This document shows positions 7,945-15,405 of a DNA stretch of 64,000 bases, piece by piece (within the stretch, counting starts at the first letter, position 1; every line of letters starts with the position of its first letter). This DNA is from Propionispira arboris. GTDB lineage: Bacteria; Bacillota; Negativicutes; Selenomonadales; Selenomonadaceae. The stretch lies in the NCBI RefSeq assembly GCF_900109225.1, contig NZ_FNZK01000004.1, positions 186,001-250,000 on the forward strand, written 5' to 3'. A program made the position numbers and the translations under genes. Under the pieces are notes generated by a model, which was not told the origin of the DNA, did not search any database, and worked only from the letters and a program-made list of their open reading frames with translations.

Positions 7945-10587
7945 ATGTTCAATGTAATAAAAGTGAAATTGAATTATATGGATGAAGCGACAGGCGTTGT
8001 CGAAGTGCCCCGTATTTCTTGGCAGATGGTAAGCGATGAGAGGAACTGCTATCAGAAAGCTTATCAAATTCAAATAGCAGAGAATGAACGATTTAATGTT
8101 ATTTTATGTGATAGTGGTGTGATTGAATCTCATGTATCGGCAGGTATTTCACTAACGTTAAAACTTCAGACAGCACAGCGTTATTTTGTTCGTGTAAAAG
8201 CACAGAATAATTTGAGTATTTGGAGCGAGTGGTCTCCCTATGTATGTTTTTTTAGTGGAATTATTAATAATGAATGGCAGGCAAAATTTATTTCTGTGGA
8301 GACGGAAAAAGATGCGGATAATTCAAAAGGCACGTATCTTCGGCAGGAGGTTTTTCTGGAAAAACGAATTGAATCCGTTTTTGCTTACGTGACAGCTCTT
8401 GGCTTGTATCATTTTTATATTAATGGGCAGCGCGTTGGTATAGATGAAATGACGCCTGGCTGGACATCGTACCACAAACATCTTATGTATCAAGCTTATA
8501 ATGTGACAGAACTATTAAAAACAGGAGTAAATGTGCTTGGTGCGCATATTGGTGCTGGTTGGTATAAGGGACTGATGAGCTTCAATCACATTCGAAATAT
8601 TTATGGTAAAAAGACCGCTTTTTTGGCTGAGGTCCATGTGAACTATGCGGATGGCAGCAAGGCTATTTTCGCTACAGACGAAAATTGGCAGGGTGATAAT
8701 AGTCCGGTTGTTTTTTCGGAAATTTACGATGGGGAAATATATGATGCACGCTTAGAGCAGGTGGGGTGGAATTCTCCCGGGTTTAAGGAAAGTAAATGGC
8801 AGAACGTACAGGTTGAGAATTGTGATAAGAGTATTTTATCACCACAGTATGCTTCAAAGCCTGGTATTAATGACTATCTGAAGCCAAAACAAATTTTCCA
8901 GACGCCTAAGGGCGAAACGGTTCTTGATTTTGGACAGAATATGACGGGGTGGATCGAATTCTTTGTCCAAGGTAAAGAGGGTGATAAGGTTATTATCAAA
9001 TGTTTTGAAGTACTGGATGGTGAAGGTAATGCATATTTTGCGAACTTGCGGGCGGCGAAAGAAACAATTGAATACACTTGCCGTGGCAGCGGTATGGAAA
9101 CATATCATCCGAATTTCACCTATCAAGGATTTCAATATGCGCAAATTGTATCTTGGCCGGGAACGCCTTTACTGGAAAATTTTAAGGCTTGTACGGTGCA
9201 TTCGGTTATGGAACAAACCGGAACTTTTGAGTGTTCGAATTCAGATCTCAATCAGTTACAACATAATATTCTTTGGGGGCTCAAAGGGAATTTCCTCGAT
9301 ATACCGATGGATTGCCCGCAACGTGATGAACGTTTGGGGTGGACCGGCGATGCAGAGATTTTCAGCCGTACAGCTTGTTACCTCATGAATACGTATGCAT
9401 TTTATGAAAAATGGCTTTGGGATGTTGCGGTTGATCAAACAGTAGAAGGTGGTGTGCCGCATGTAGTACCGGATGTTTTGACGGGGTATTCGGACAATGA
9501 TGTTTTGTTGAGTCAGGGAACGCATTCTGCAGCGGCTTGGGCTGATGCTGCGGTCATTTTGCCGTGGTCAATGTATCTGACCTTTGGGGATACGGGGATT
9601 ATTCGTCGGCAATATAGTTCCATGAAAAAGTGGGTAGATTTCATGCATTTTCATGTGGATGATAAGGGCATCTGGTCTTACAAGCTGCAGTTTGGTGATT
9701 GGGTTGCGTTAGATGCAAAACCGGGAGACTATTTTGGCGCGACGCCAAATGAACTTGTATGCTCAGCTTACTATGCCTATTCAACGTTGCTCTTTGCCAA
9801 AATGGCCAGAGCTATTGGCAAAGACTCTGATTATGAAACATATTTTATCCTCTATAATGAAATCGTGAAAAATTATCGAAAAAACTTTTTTGATGCAGAG
9901 GGAAACTTGCTGGTGCAGACACAAACAGCGCATGTTATTTCATTGTATTTCAATTTAATTGACGAACAGTATAGAACAAAAATTGCGGCAAATCTTGTTG
10001 CATTAATCCAAAAAGAAAATGGGCATCTTGTGACTGGTTTTGTAGGGACACCCTATATTTGCCATGCGTTAAGTCAAAATGGGTATGCGAAAGAAGCATA
10101 TGATCTTCTATTAAAAGATGATTTTCCATCCTGGCTCTATCAAGTCAAATGTGGTGCGACAACGGTCTGGGAACATTGGGATGGCTTAAAGCCGGATGGA
10201 ACGATGTGGAGCGCGGACATGAATTCTTTTAATCATTATGCCTATGGTGCTATAGGTGAATGGCTTTATCGGGCGATTGCAGGGATTGAAATTGATGAAC
10301 AAGTGCCTGGCTATAAACATATAATTTTTAAACCGCTGTTTGGCGGGGCTATATCCTATGTAAAGGCTGCCTACAAAAGTATGTATGGCGATGTGAGTAT
10401 TTATTGGCATATAAAAAAAATGGAGGGCTTGGTGACAATTCATGTTCCGGTCAATACGACAGCAACCTTATATTTAGATGCTATTCAGGCAATTAGCGAA
10501 GCCGATAGCCTTATATTTACAAACGATGATAAATCGTATAAGGCAGAAGTAGGGTCTGGAGAATATACAGTTACCTTTACGTTATAA
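7945..10587 (+). CDS. Alpha-L-rhamnosidase, glycoside hydrolase family 78
   Basis: The enzyme releases terminal L-rhamnose from rhamnosides. The 880-residue product starts with beta-sandwich domains (fibronectin-like and Bac_rhamnosid_N, about residues 1-340), including YFVRVKAQN and LRQEVFLEK. An (alpha/alpha)6 catalytic barrel follows, with the GH78 signature DCPQRDERLGWTGDAE near residue 455 and CGATTVWEHWDG near residue 735, which supply the catalytic acidic residues. A C-terminal sandwich follows. There is no signal peptide, so it should act in the cytoplasm on imported oligosaccharides. The ATG at 7945 follows AGGGGGATGAG; a nearer ATG at 7933 is inside the ribosome site. It is the last gene of the rhamnose operon. 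Confidence 0.93.
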   Translation: MFNVIKVKLNYMDEATGVVEVPRISWQMVSDERNCYQKAYQIQIAENERFNVILCDSGVIESHVSAGISLTLKLQTAQRYFVRVKAQNNLSIWSEWSPYVCFFSGIINNEWQAKFISVETEKDADNSKGTYLRQEVFLEKRIESVFAYVTALGLYHFYINGQRVGIDEMTPGWTSYHKHLMYQAYNVTELLKTGVNVLGAHIGAGWYKGLMSFNHIRNIYGKKTAFLAEVHVNYADGSKAIFATDENWQGDNSPVVFSEIYDGEIYDARLEQVGWNSPGFKESKWQNVQVENCDKSILSPQYASKPGINDYLKPKQIFQTPKGETVLDFGQNMTGWIEFFVQGKEGDKVIIKCFEVLDGEGNAYFANLRAAKETIEYTCRGSGMETYHPNFTYQGFQYAQIVSWPGTPLLENFKACTVHSVMEQTGTFECSNSDLNQLQHNILWGLKGNFLDIPMDCPQRDERLGWTGDAEIFSRTACYLMNTYAFYEKWLWDVAVDQTVEGGVPHVVPDVLTGYSDNDVLLSQGTHSAAAWADAAVILPWSMYLTFGDTGIIRRQYSSMKKWVDFMHFHVDDKGIWSYKLQFGDWVALDAKPGDYFGATPNELVCSAYYAYSTLLFAKMARAIGKDSDYETYFILYNEIVKNYRKNFFDAEGNLLVQTQTAHVISLYFNLIDEQYRTKIAANLVALIQKENGHLVTGFVGTPYICHALSQNGYAKEAYDLLLKDDFPSWLYQVKCGATTVWEHWDGLKPDGTMWSADMNSFNHYAYGAIGEWLYRAIAGIEIDEQVPGYKHIIFKPLFGGAISYVKAAYKSMYGDVSIYWHIKKMEGLVTIHVPVNTTATLYLDAIQAISEADSLIFTNDDKSYKAEVGSGEYTVTFTL

Positions 10588-10624
10588 AATAGGCAAAAAT
10601 GGAAGACCTCAGGTTAAAAAATCG

Positions 10625-10675
10625 AAAAACACCCAATCTAAATGGTAGAATAAACCATTTTAGATTGGGTGTTTT
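10625..10675 (+). terminator. Terminator of the rhamnose operon
   Basis: A long stem formed by AAACACCCAATCTAAA and TTTAGATTGGGTGTTT closes over a short AT-rich loop and is followed by T residues. It lies 38 nt after the rhamnosidase stop and ends the operon. Confidence 0.8.
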
Positions 10676-10695
10676 AGATCTGTCGATCAGGTGAG

Positions 10696-10780
10696 TTGAC
10701 TTTGTTGTTTGTTCCTATTATAATAATTTCATATTTAGTAATAGTGAACTTTAGGCTATAACAACCTAAAAGATACTATT
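10696..10780 (+). promoter_or_regulatory. Promoter and dyad operator of the HxlR gene
   Basis: The promoter is TTGACT at 10696-10701, a 17-nt spacer and TATAAT at 10719-10724. Just downstream is TTTAGG-N9-CCTAAA at 10750-10770, flanked by AATAGT near 10740 and ACTATT near 10775, so a larger dyad is centred on about 10760. HxlR proteins bind inverted repeats and often repress their own genes, so this is a candidate autoregulatory operator. Confidence 0.55.
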
Positions 10781-10801
10781 GTGATTTTCAGGAGGTACAG
10801 A

Positions 10802-11125
10802 ATGATAGATAAAAAATCATTGCCGCCATGTCCGGTTGAAACAATGCTGGTACTGATGGGCGATAAATGGAAAGTCTTGATTGTTCGTGATTTGCTTGAG
10901 GGAACGAAACGGTTTGGTGAGCTGAAAAAATCAGTTGGGACAATTACCCAAAAGGTACTTACGCAAAATTTACGAGCTATGGAAGAAAATGGACTATTAA
11001 CGCGTAAGGTATATGCAGAAGTTCCACCGCGGGTGGAGTATACTTTGACCGAGGTTGGAAAAAGCTTAAAGCCGGTGCTGGATACCATGTATGCCTGGGG
11101 TGAGCGGTATCAGGAATCGATATAA
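10802..11125 (+). CDS. HxlR-family transcriptional regulator
   Basis: This 107-residue winged-helix protein shows the full HxlR pattern: CPVETMLVLMGDKWKVLIVRD at the start with the conserved Cys near residue 10, then GTKRFGELKKS, ITQKVLTQNLRAMEENGLL and PPRVEYTLTEVGKSL. Such regulators sense reactive electrophiles or oxidants through the N-terminal Cys. The ATG at 10802 has AGGAGGT at 10790-10796. It lies 30 nt upstream of the rarD-like gene on the same strand and probably forms an operon with it. Confidence 0.93.
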   Translation: MIDKKSLPPCPVETMLVLMGDKWKVLIVRDLLEGTKRFGELKKSVGTITQKVLTQNLRAMEENGLLTRKVYAEVPPRVEYTLTEVGKSLKPVLDTMYAWGERYQESI

Positions 11126-11155
11126 AAGATAACGAATTAGAATGAGGGATGCTTT

Positions 11156-12079
11156 ATGAATACGATGCAAGATAAAAATATCCGTTCCGGTGCGGCAGCT
11201 GCGATTGGATCCTATGTTTTATGGGGAATATTACCGCTTTATTGGAAGTTTTTACAGGAAGCATCCGCTTATGAAATTTTAGCTCATCGGATTTGCTGGT
11301 CGTTTGTATTTATGCTGGGGTTATTGTTTTTTATGAAAAAAATAGCAAATTTTAAACAAACAACAAAAATACTTTGGCAAGATAAAAAAAGGACTTTTTT
11401 GCTGTTTTTGGCGGCTCTTTTAATCAGTGTAAATTGGTTTGTATATATTTGGGCAGTTAATCATGCTCGTATTCTTGAAACCAGTATTGGTTATTATATG
11501 AATCCATTGGTTAGTGTCTTCTTGGGAATGATCATTTTTAAAGAAAAATTAAATTTTTGGAAAAAAGTGAGTTTGTTTTTAGCTGGTATCGGGATTTTAA
11601 ATATGACGATTCAGTTTGGTACAGTCCCTTGGATTTCTTTACTTTTGGCAAGCAGTTTTGCCTTTTATGGCGCTTTGAAAAAAATGATTCAGCTCGATCC
11701 AATTGTAAGTATTACGTTGGAAACATTTATGGTTTTGCCACTGGCAATGGTATATTTATTATATTTGGTCGGGATTGGTGAAAGCCATTTTGGCTTTGCT
11801 TATCCGCATGTGACTTTATTATTGCTTAGTACAGGTGTTGTTACAGCGATTCCTTTACTTTTGTTTTCCAAGGGAGCCAATATTTTGCCACTCAATGTTA
11901 TGGGTTTTTTTCAATATTTGTCACCCTCAATCAGTTTATGTATTGGTGTGACGGTATTTCATGAAACATTTAGTTTCATACATTTATTTTCGTTTGGCTT
12001 CATTTGGCTCGGCTTACTGATCTTTTCATTTTCGGAACGAGCAGCTTTTCAAAAGCCATCGTCGTGTAAAGCTTCATAG
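11156..12079 (+). CDS. rarD: RarD-type EamA-family permease
   Basis: This 307-residue membrane protein has about ten hydrophobic segments and the RarD signature: GAAAAIGSYVLWGILPLYWK at the start, LAHRICWSFVFM, and LISVNWFVYIWAVNHARILE followed by SIGYYMNPLVSVFLG. RarD was named for chloramphenicol sensitivity, but its true substrate is uncertain in most bacteria. GAGGGATG precedes the ATG. It is downstream of an HxlR regulator, which may control it, and is followed by a strong terminator. Confidence 0.9.
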   Translation: MNTMQDKNIRSGAAAAIGSYVLWGILPLYWKFLQEASAYEILAHRICWSFVFMLGLLFFMKKIANFKQTTKILWQDKKRTFLLFLAALLISVNWFVYIWAVNHARILETSIGYYMNPLVSVFLGMIIFKEKLNFWKKVSLFLAGIGILNMTIQFGTVPWISLLLASSFAFYGALKKMIQLDPIVSITLETFMVLPLAMVYLLYLVGIGESHFGFAYPHVTLLLLSTGVVTAIPLLLFSKGANILPLNVMGFFQYLSPSISLCIGVTVFHETFSFIHLFSFGFIWLGLLIFSFSERAAFQKPSSCKAS

Positions 12080-12084
12080 TTTAT

Positions 12085-12128
12085 AAAAAGACAAAGGCAG
12101 GTTCGCCAGAACCTGCCTTTGTCTTTTT
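12085..12128 (+). terminator. Terminator after rarD
   Basis: A perfect hairpin with arms AAAGACAAAGGCAGGTTC and GAACCTGCCTTTGTCTTT and a GCCA loop, followed by T residues. It may also serve the convergent MetE-like gene. Confidence 0.9.
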
Positions 12129-12179
12129 ACTCGAAATGAAACGAGGATCTATAGTCTATTTTTGCCACACGAATTGGCT

Positions 12180-13307
12180 TTATTCGTGCCATACTTCTTC
12201 GGCGATTTCCTTAACGAGTTTCATTTTATTCCATTGCTGTTCTTCGGTTAAGAGATTACCTTCTTCGGTAGAGGCGAAACCGCATTGTGGACTTAGGCAA
12301 AGCTGATTCAGTGGAACATATTTTGTTGCTTCAAAAATTCGCTCTTTGAGGCTGTCTTTATTTTCAAGTTTGCTGGTTTTACTGGTAATTAAACCTAAAA
12401 CAACTTTTTGCGTGGTGATAAAACGAAGCGGTGCAAAGTCACCAGCACGATCACTGTCATATTCCAGATAAAAAGCATCGACATTTTCTTTGAATAAGAT
12501 ATTGGCGACAGGCTCATAGCCTCCTGCTGCTGCCCATGAGGAATGGTAATTACCACGGCAGACGTGAGTCGTAATTATCAAATCGTCAGGTCGATCTGAT
12601 ATTGCAAGGTTGTTGACTTTTGCATAAAGTACAGCAAGTTCGGTTAATGAAATTTGACTTTCTTGGCGGGCTTCCCAGTATTTTTTATCACAGAACATAC
12701 CCCACGTGCAATCATCAAGTTGAATATTGCGGCAGCCAGCATTATATAAATCCTTTAGCACGGTTTTATAAGCAGCGGCAATATCTGTGATTAAGTCGTC
12801 GTTGTTTGGATAAATTTCTTGTGTGATGGTGCGATTTTCCTTGCGCTGCAGTTCGGCTAAAAATTGAGCGGGTGCAGGGATCGTTTGACGGGCGAGAATT
12901 GTTTCTTCGGCATATTGATTGACAAATTTAAAATGTTCAACAAAAGGATGATTGGCGCCATTTAACTTTCCTGTAAGGCAAGCTGTTTCAGCGCGTGTTT
13001 CGATACCGTGAAACTGATACCCAGCGTCAAGATCAACTTTTTTGACACCACCTAGTCCCCACATGAAATCAAGATGCCACCAGGAACGACGAAATTCACC
13101 GTCCGTAATCGATTTGAGACCGATTTCTTTTTGTTTTTGAATAAGGCCGATAATGGACTTATCTTCTATGATTTTCAGCTCAGCTGCGGAAATTTCGGAT
13201 TTACTGAATTTATGGCGGGCTATTTTTAAAGCAGCTGGCCTTAAAAAAGATCCTACAAAGTCGTAATGATTTGGCACATGAAGGTTTTTTGATTTCGTTG
13301 TAGTCAT
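12180..13307 (-). CDS. MetE-like methyltransferase (YxjG/YxjH type)
   Basis: The 375-residue protein corresponds to the catalytic C-terminal half of cobalamin-independent methionine synthase, as in the B. subtilis YxjG/YxjH proteins (about 377 residues). It has VGSFLRP near the start, SITDGEFRRSWWHLDFMWGL, IQLDDCTWGMF near residue 190, and the zinc-site segments TTHVCRGNYHSSW and CLSPQCGFAST. It probably transfers a methyl group to homocysteine or a related thiol; the methyl donor of this family is not firmly known. The ATG at 13307 is preferred to a GTG four codons upstream that overlaps the AGGAG ribosome site. A LysR gene lies just upstream on the same strand. Confidence 0.85.
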   Translation of the reverse strand: MTTTKSKNLHVPNHYDFVGSFLRPAALKIARHKFSKSEISAAELKIIEDKSIIGLIQKQKEIGLKSITDGEFRRSWWHLDFMWGLGGVKKVDLDAGYQFHGIETRAETACLTGKLNGANHPFVEHFKFVNQYAEETILARQTIPAPAQFLAELQRKENRTITQEIYPNNDDLITDIAAAYKTVLKDLYNAGCRNIQLDDCTWGMFCDKKYWEARQESQISLTELAVLYAKVNNLAISDRPDDLIITTHVCRGNYHSSWAAAGGYEPVANILFKENVDAFYLEYDSDRAGDFAPLRFITTQKVVLGLITSKTSKLENKDSLKERIFEATKYVPLNQLCLSPQCGFASTEEGNLLTEEQQWNKMKLVKEIAEEVWHE

Positions 13308-13400
13308 ATATGTATTCACTCCTATCTGTTTCGGTGAATTTAGTATACCATAGGAGTTTCTTTATAGGGTAAGTTGATATTTCTTTTAACAGATATAGTT

Positions 13401-14336
13401 TTAATCTATAAGTAAACGGATATTTTGTGAGGCATAGCAGGACACGATTTCTTTTAAAGCTTGGATGTAAATTTGACCAAGTTTACCAGGTAATCCTTTG
13501 GTATTTGTAATCCAGCCGACACAAATTGTTTCATCGACATCCAGGGGAATTGGCACGATATTATCCCCATTAAGATCTGCACTGACGATACCGGTCGAGA
13601 TGGTGTACCCGTTCAATCCGATGAGTAGATTAAATAGTGTTGCCCGATCACTGACTTCAATGTTTTTTTTGTGAGAGAGGGTACTTAAGATTTCCTCAGA
13701 AAAATAGAAAGAATTGTAGTCACCTTGCTCAAAGGTCAGGCAGGGATACTCATCAAGATCATGGAGCGAAGCTTTTTTTTTCTTAGTCAGCGGATGTGTA
13801 CTGCTGACAAAAATATGCGGAGATGCTTCAAACAAAGGGTGAAACGAAAGGTCATTTTCTTTTAAAAGTTTTTCAATGATTTTTTTATTGAAGTCATTGA
13901 GATAGAGGACACCTAGTTCACTTTTTAGATTGTGAACGTCTTCAATGATTTCATAGGTTCTGGTTTCACGAAGTTTAAACCGATATTCATCATGCCCATA
14001 TTGACGAATCAATTGAACAAATGCATTCACTGCAAAGGCATAATGCTGTGTTGAAACCGAAAAAATTTGTGGGGATGGTTTTGCATTCAGGTAACGCTGC
14101 TCTAAAAGCTGGGTTTGTTCAATGATTTGTCTGGCATAGCTTAAAAATTCAGCGCCTTCAGAGGTAAGGTGTATTCCTCGAGTCGTGCGTGTGAAGATCA
14201 TAATATTGAGTTCGGTTTCAAGTTCTTTAATTGCCGAAGACAAACTGGGTTGTGTGATGAAAAGTTGTTTACTGGCTTCGTTTATAGAACCGCTGTTGAC
14301 GACTTCGATGATGTATCGTAATTGTTGTAAAGTCAT
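13401..14336 (-). CDS. LysR-family transcriptional regulator
   Basis: The 311-residue protein has the LysR helix-turn-helix (LQQLRYIIEVVNSGSINEAS, then LFITQPSLSSAIKELETELN) and a substrate-binding domain with VSTQHYAFAVNAF near residue 96. AAGGAGCAATC precedes the ATG. It lies upstream of the MetE-like gene on the same strand, with a 93-nt spacer, so it may regulate that gene or sulfur-amino-acid metabolism. This is inferred from position; LysR genes are often divergent from their targets, but this one is not. Confidence 0.9.
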   Translation of the reverse strand: MTLQQLRYIIEVVNSGSINEASKQLFITQPSLSSAIKELETELNIMIFTRTTRGIHLTSEGAEFLSYARQIIEQTQLLEQRYLNAKPSPQIFSVSTQHYAFAVNAFVQLIRQYGHDEYRFKLRETRTYEIIEDVHNLKSELGVLYLNDFNKKIIEKLLKENDLSFHPLFEASPHIFVSSTHPLTKKKKASLHDLDEYPCLTFEQGDYNSFYFSEEILSTLSHKKNIEVSDRATLFNLLIGLNGYTISTGIVSADLNGDNIVPIPLDVDETICVGWITNTKGLPGKLGQIYIQALKEIVSCYASQNIRLLID

Positions 14337-14372
14337 GATTGCTCCTTTGGTTTCATGTTCTTGCTTTATTTT

Positions 14373-14401
14373 ATTATACTGCAGAACAATTTATCTGCGA
14401 A
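14373..14401 (-). promoter_or_regulatory. Promoter of the LysR gene
   Basis: On the minus strand, TTCGCA (14396-14401), a 17-nt spacer and TATAAT (14373-14378) lie 37 nt upstream of the LysR ATG. Confidence 0.55.
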
Positions 14402-14435
14402 GGGGTGGCAGACATTTTATAAAAGAGTATAATAA

Positions 14436-14468
14436 AAAAACGGGACCTTGCGGTTCCGCTTTTTTTAT
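14436..14468 (-). terminator. Terminator of the DUF134-NifX gene
   Basis: CGGAACC and GGTCCCG form a short stem flanked by A and T runs on both sides. On the minus strand it follows the DUF134-NifX stop and ends in a run of T. It also separates that gene from the LysR promoter. Confidence 0.7.
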
Positions 14469-14480
14469 GAGAAAGATAAA

Positions 14481-15257
14481 TTAATGGCAGTGATTTTCGC
14501 CAGCGCCGCATTGATGGTCTGCGCCTTCGTGATGATGGTTGCACATACCTTCTGGTTTATCTTTTAGTGTACCAGCAAGGTATGCTGTAACTGCTGCGTC
14601 GATATCGCCTTTGCTGCCGGAAATAAGTGCGATGTTAGCTTCCGCAAGAGCATTGCGAGCTCCGGCACCAATTCCTCCACAGATTAAAAGATCGATTTCA
14701 TTGCTTTGTAAAAATCCAGCTAAAGCCGAATGACCACTGCCCGATGCATCAATGAGTTTGCGGTTTATTATTTTATTGTTTTCGATTTCAATGAGCGTAA
14801 AGAAGGGACAAGAGCCAAAATGTTGAAAAATTTGATTTCCTTCAGTTGTAATAGCAATTTTCATAATTGTATCCTCCAAGTTTGATTTTATTTTTGTAAT
14901 AAGCTGTTTATTCTTTTTGTCATCGGCAAAATTGCAGCGATGACATCGGCTTGTATTTTTGCAGGCATATTCATTTACGCTGTAGTTGCCACCGGTGAGG
15001 TGAATACCTTTACCAGCAATCAATGCTTCAGCTGTTGCCCGGTGAGCCCGGTAAAGGATGCGCTGCAGCGTTCCTCGTGAAACCCCCATCATACCGGCGG
15101 CTTGTTCTTGATCCAACTCTTCCAAATCGCAAAGACGCAACGCTTCGACAGCATCAATAGTCAAGGTTACATAGCCATCCGCATTCTTATCCGGGGTGAA
15201 TATTTTATTTTCTGGCAGCATACAAACGCGCCGACAGATACTGTTGCGGGCTATAAT
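14481..15257 (-). CDS. DUF134 DNA-binding domain fused to a NifX/NifB-type cofactor domain; apparent ATT start
   Basis: Residues 1-90 are a DUF134 domain with a sigma-like helix-turn-helix (VTLTIDAVEALRLCDLEELD, then QEQAAGMMGVSRGTLQRILY). A Cys-rich linker CKNTSRCHRC follows. The last 127 residues are a dinitrogenase iron-molybdenum cofactor domain (MKIAITTEG, FGSCPFF, ICGGIGAGA) with a His/Cys-rich tail. The family normally opens M-A/P-R-P-R-K-x-R-R-V-C-x-L-P-E; here the matching run is I-I-A-R-N-S-I-C-R-R-V-C-M-L-P-E. AGGAGG at 15263-15268 is placed for ATT at 15257 or ATA at 15254. There is no ATG, GTG or TTG in the right place, and the upstream ATG codons lie in or next to the promoter. 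It probably acts as a metal- or redox-sensing regulator; the role is inferred. Confidence 0.75.
   Translation of the reverse strand: MIARNSICRRVCMLPENKIFTPDKNADGYVTLTIDAVEALRLCDLEELDQEQAAGMMGVSRGTLQRILYRAHRATAEALIAGKGIHLTGGNYSVNEYACKNTSRCHRCNFADDKKNKQLITKIKSNLEDTIMKIAITTEGNQIFQHFGSCPFFTLIEIENNKIINRKLIDASGSGHSALAGFLQSNEIDLLICGGIGAGARNALAEANIALISGSKGDIDAAVTAYLAGTLKDKPEGMCNHHHEGADHQCGAGENHCH
14872..14877 (-). promoter_or_regulatory. Internal ribosome binding site giving a free NifX-like domain
   Basis: Inside the DUF134-NifX frame, GGAGGA lies 7 nt before the in-frame ATG at 14864, exactly where the cofactor domain begins (MKIAITTEG). Translation from here would give a separate 127-residue NifX-like protein (14481-14864) as well as the fusion. 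The site is seen directly; its use is inferred. Confidence 0.55.
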
Positions 15258-15295
15258 GAATCGCCTCCTGCTTATGTAATTTAAAAACTTTATAA

Positions 15296-15344
15296 TGTGC
15301 ATATGCTCTATTGCTAGTATAGTGAGCATATGCACATTTGTCAA
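15296..15344 (-). promoter_or_regulatory. Promoter with palindromic operator for DUF134-NifX gene
   Basis: On the minus strand, TTGACA (15339-15344), a 17-nt spacer and TATACT (15316-15321) form a near-consensus promoter. A perfect 13-bp inverted repeat, TGTGCATATGCTC (15296-15308) and GAGCATATGCACA (15324-15336), has one arm in the -35/-10 spacer and the other over the expected start of transcription. Each arm contains the self-complementary core GCATATGC. The layout is typical of a repressor operator. The DUF134 protein itself is one candidate ligand. Confidence 0.75.
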
Positions 15345-15356
15345 ATAAAACTTGTC

Positions 15357-15391
15357 TGAAAAAAACGCCCTGCCTGGGCAGAGCGTTTAAC
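15357..15391 (-). terminator. Terminator after the TcyP-like gene
   Basis: AAACGCTCTGCC and GGCAGGGCGTTT form an imperfect hairpin followed on the minus strand by a T run, directly after the symporter stop at 15406. Confidence 0.7.
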
Positions 15392-15405
15392 GTGTTAGTT
15401 TTGTT

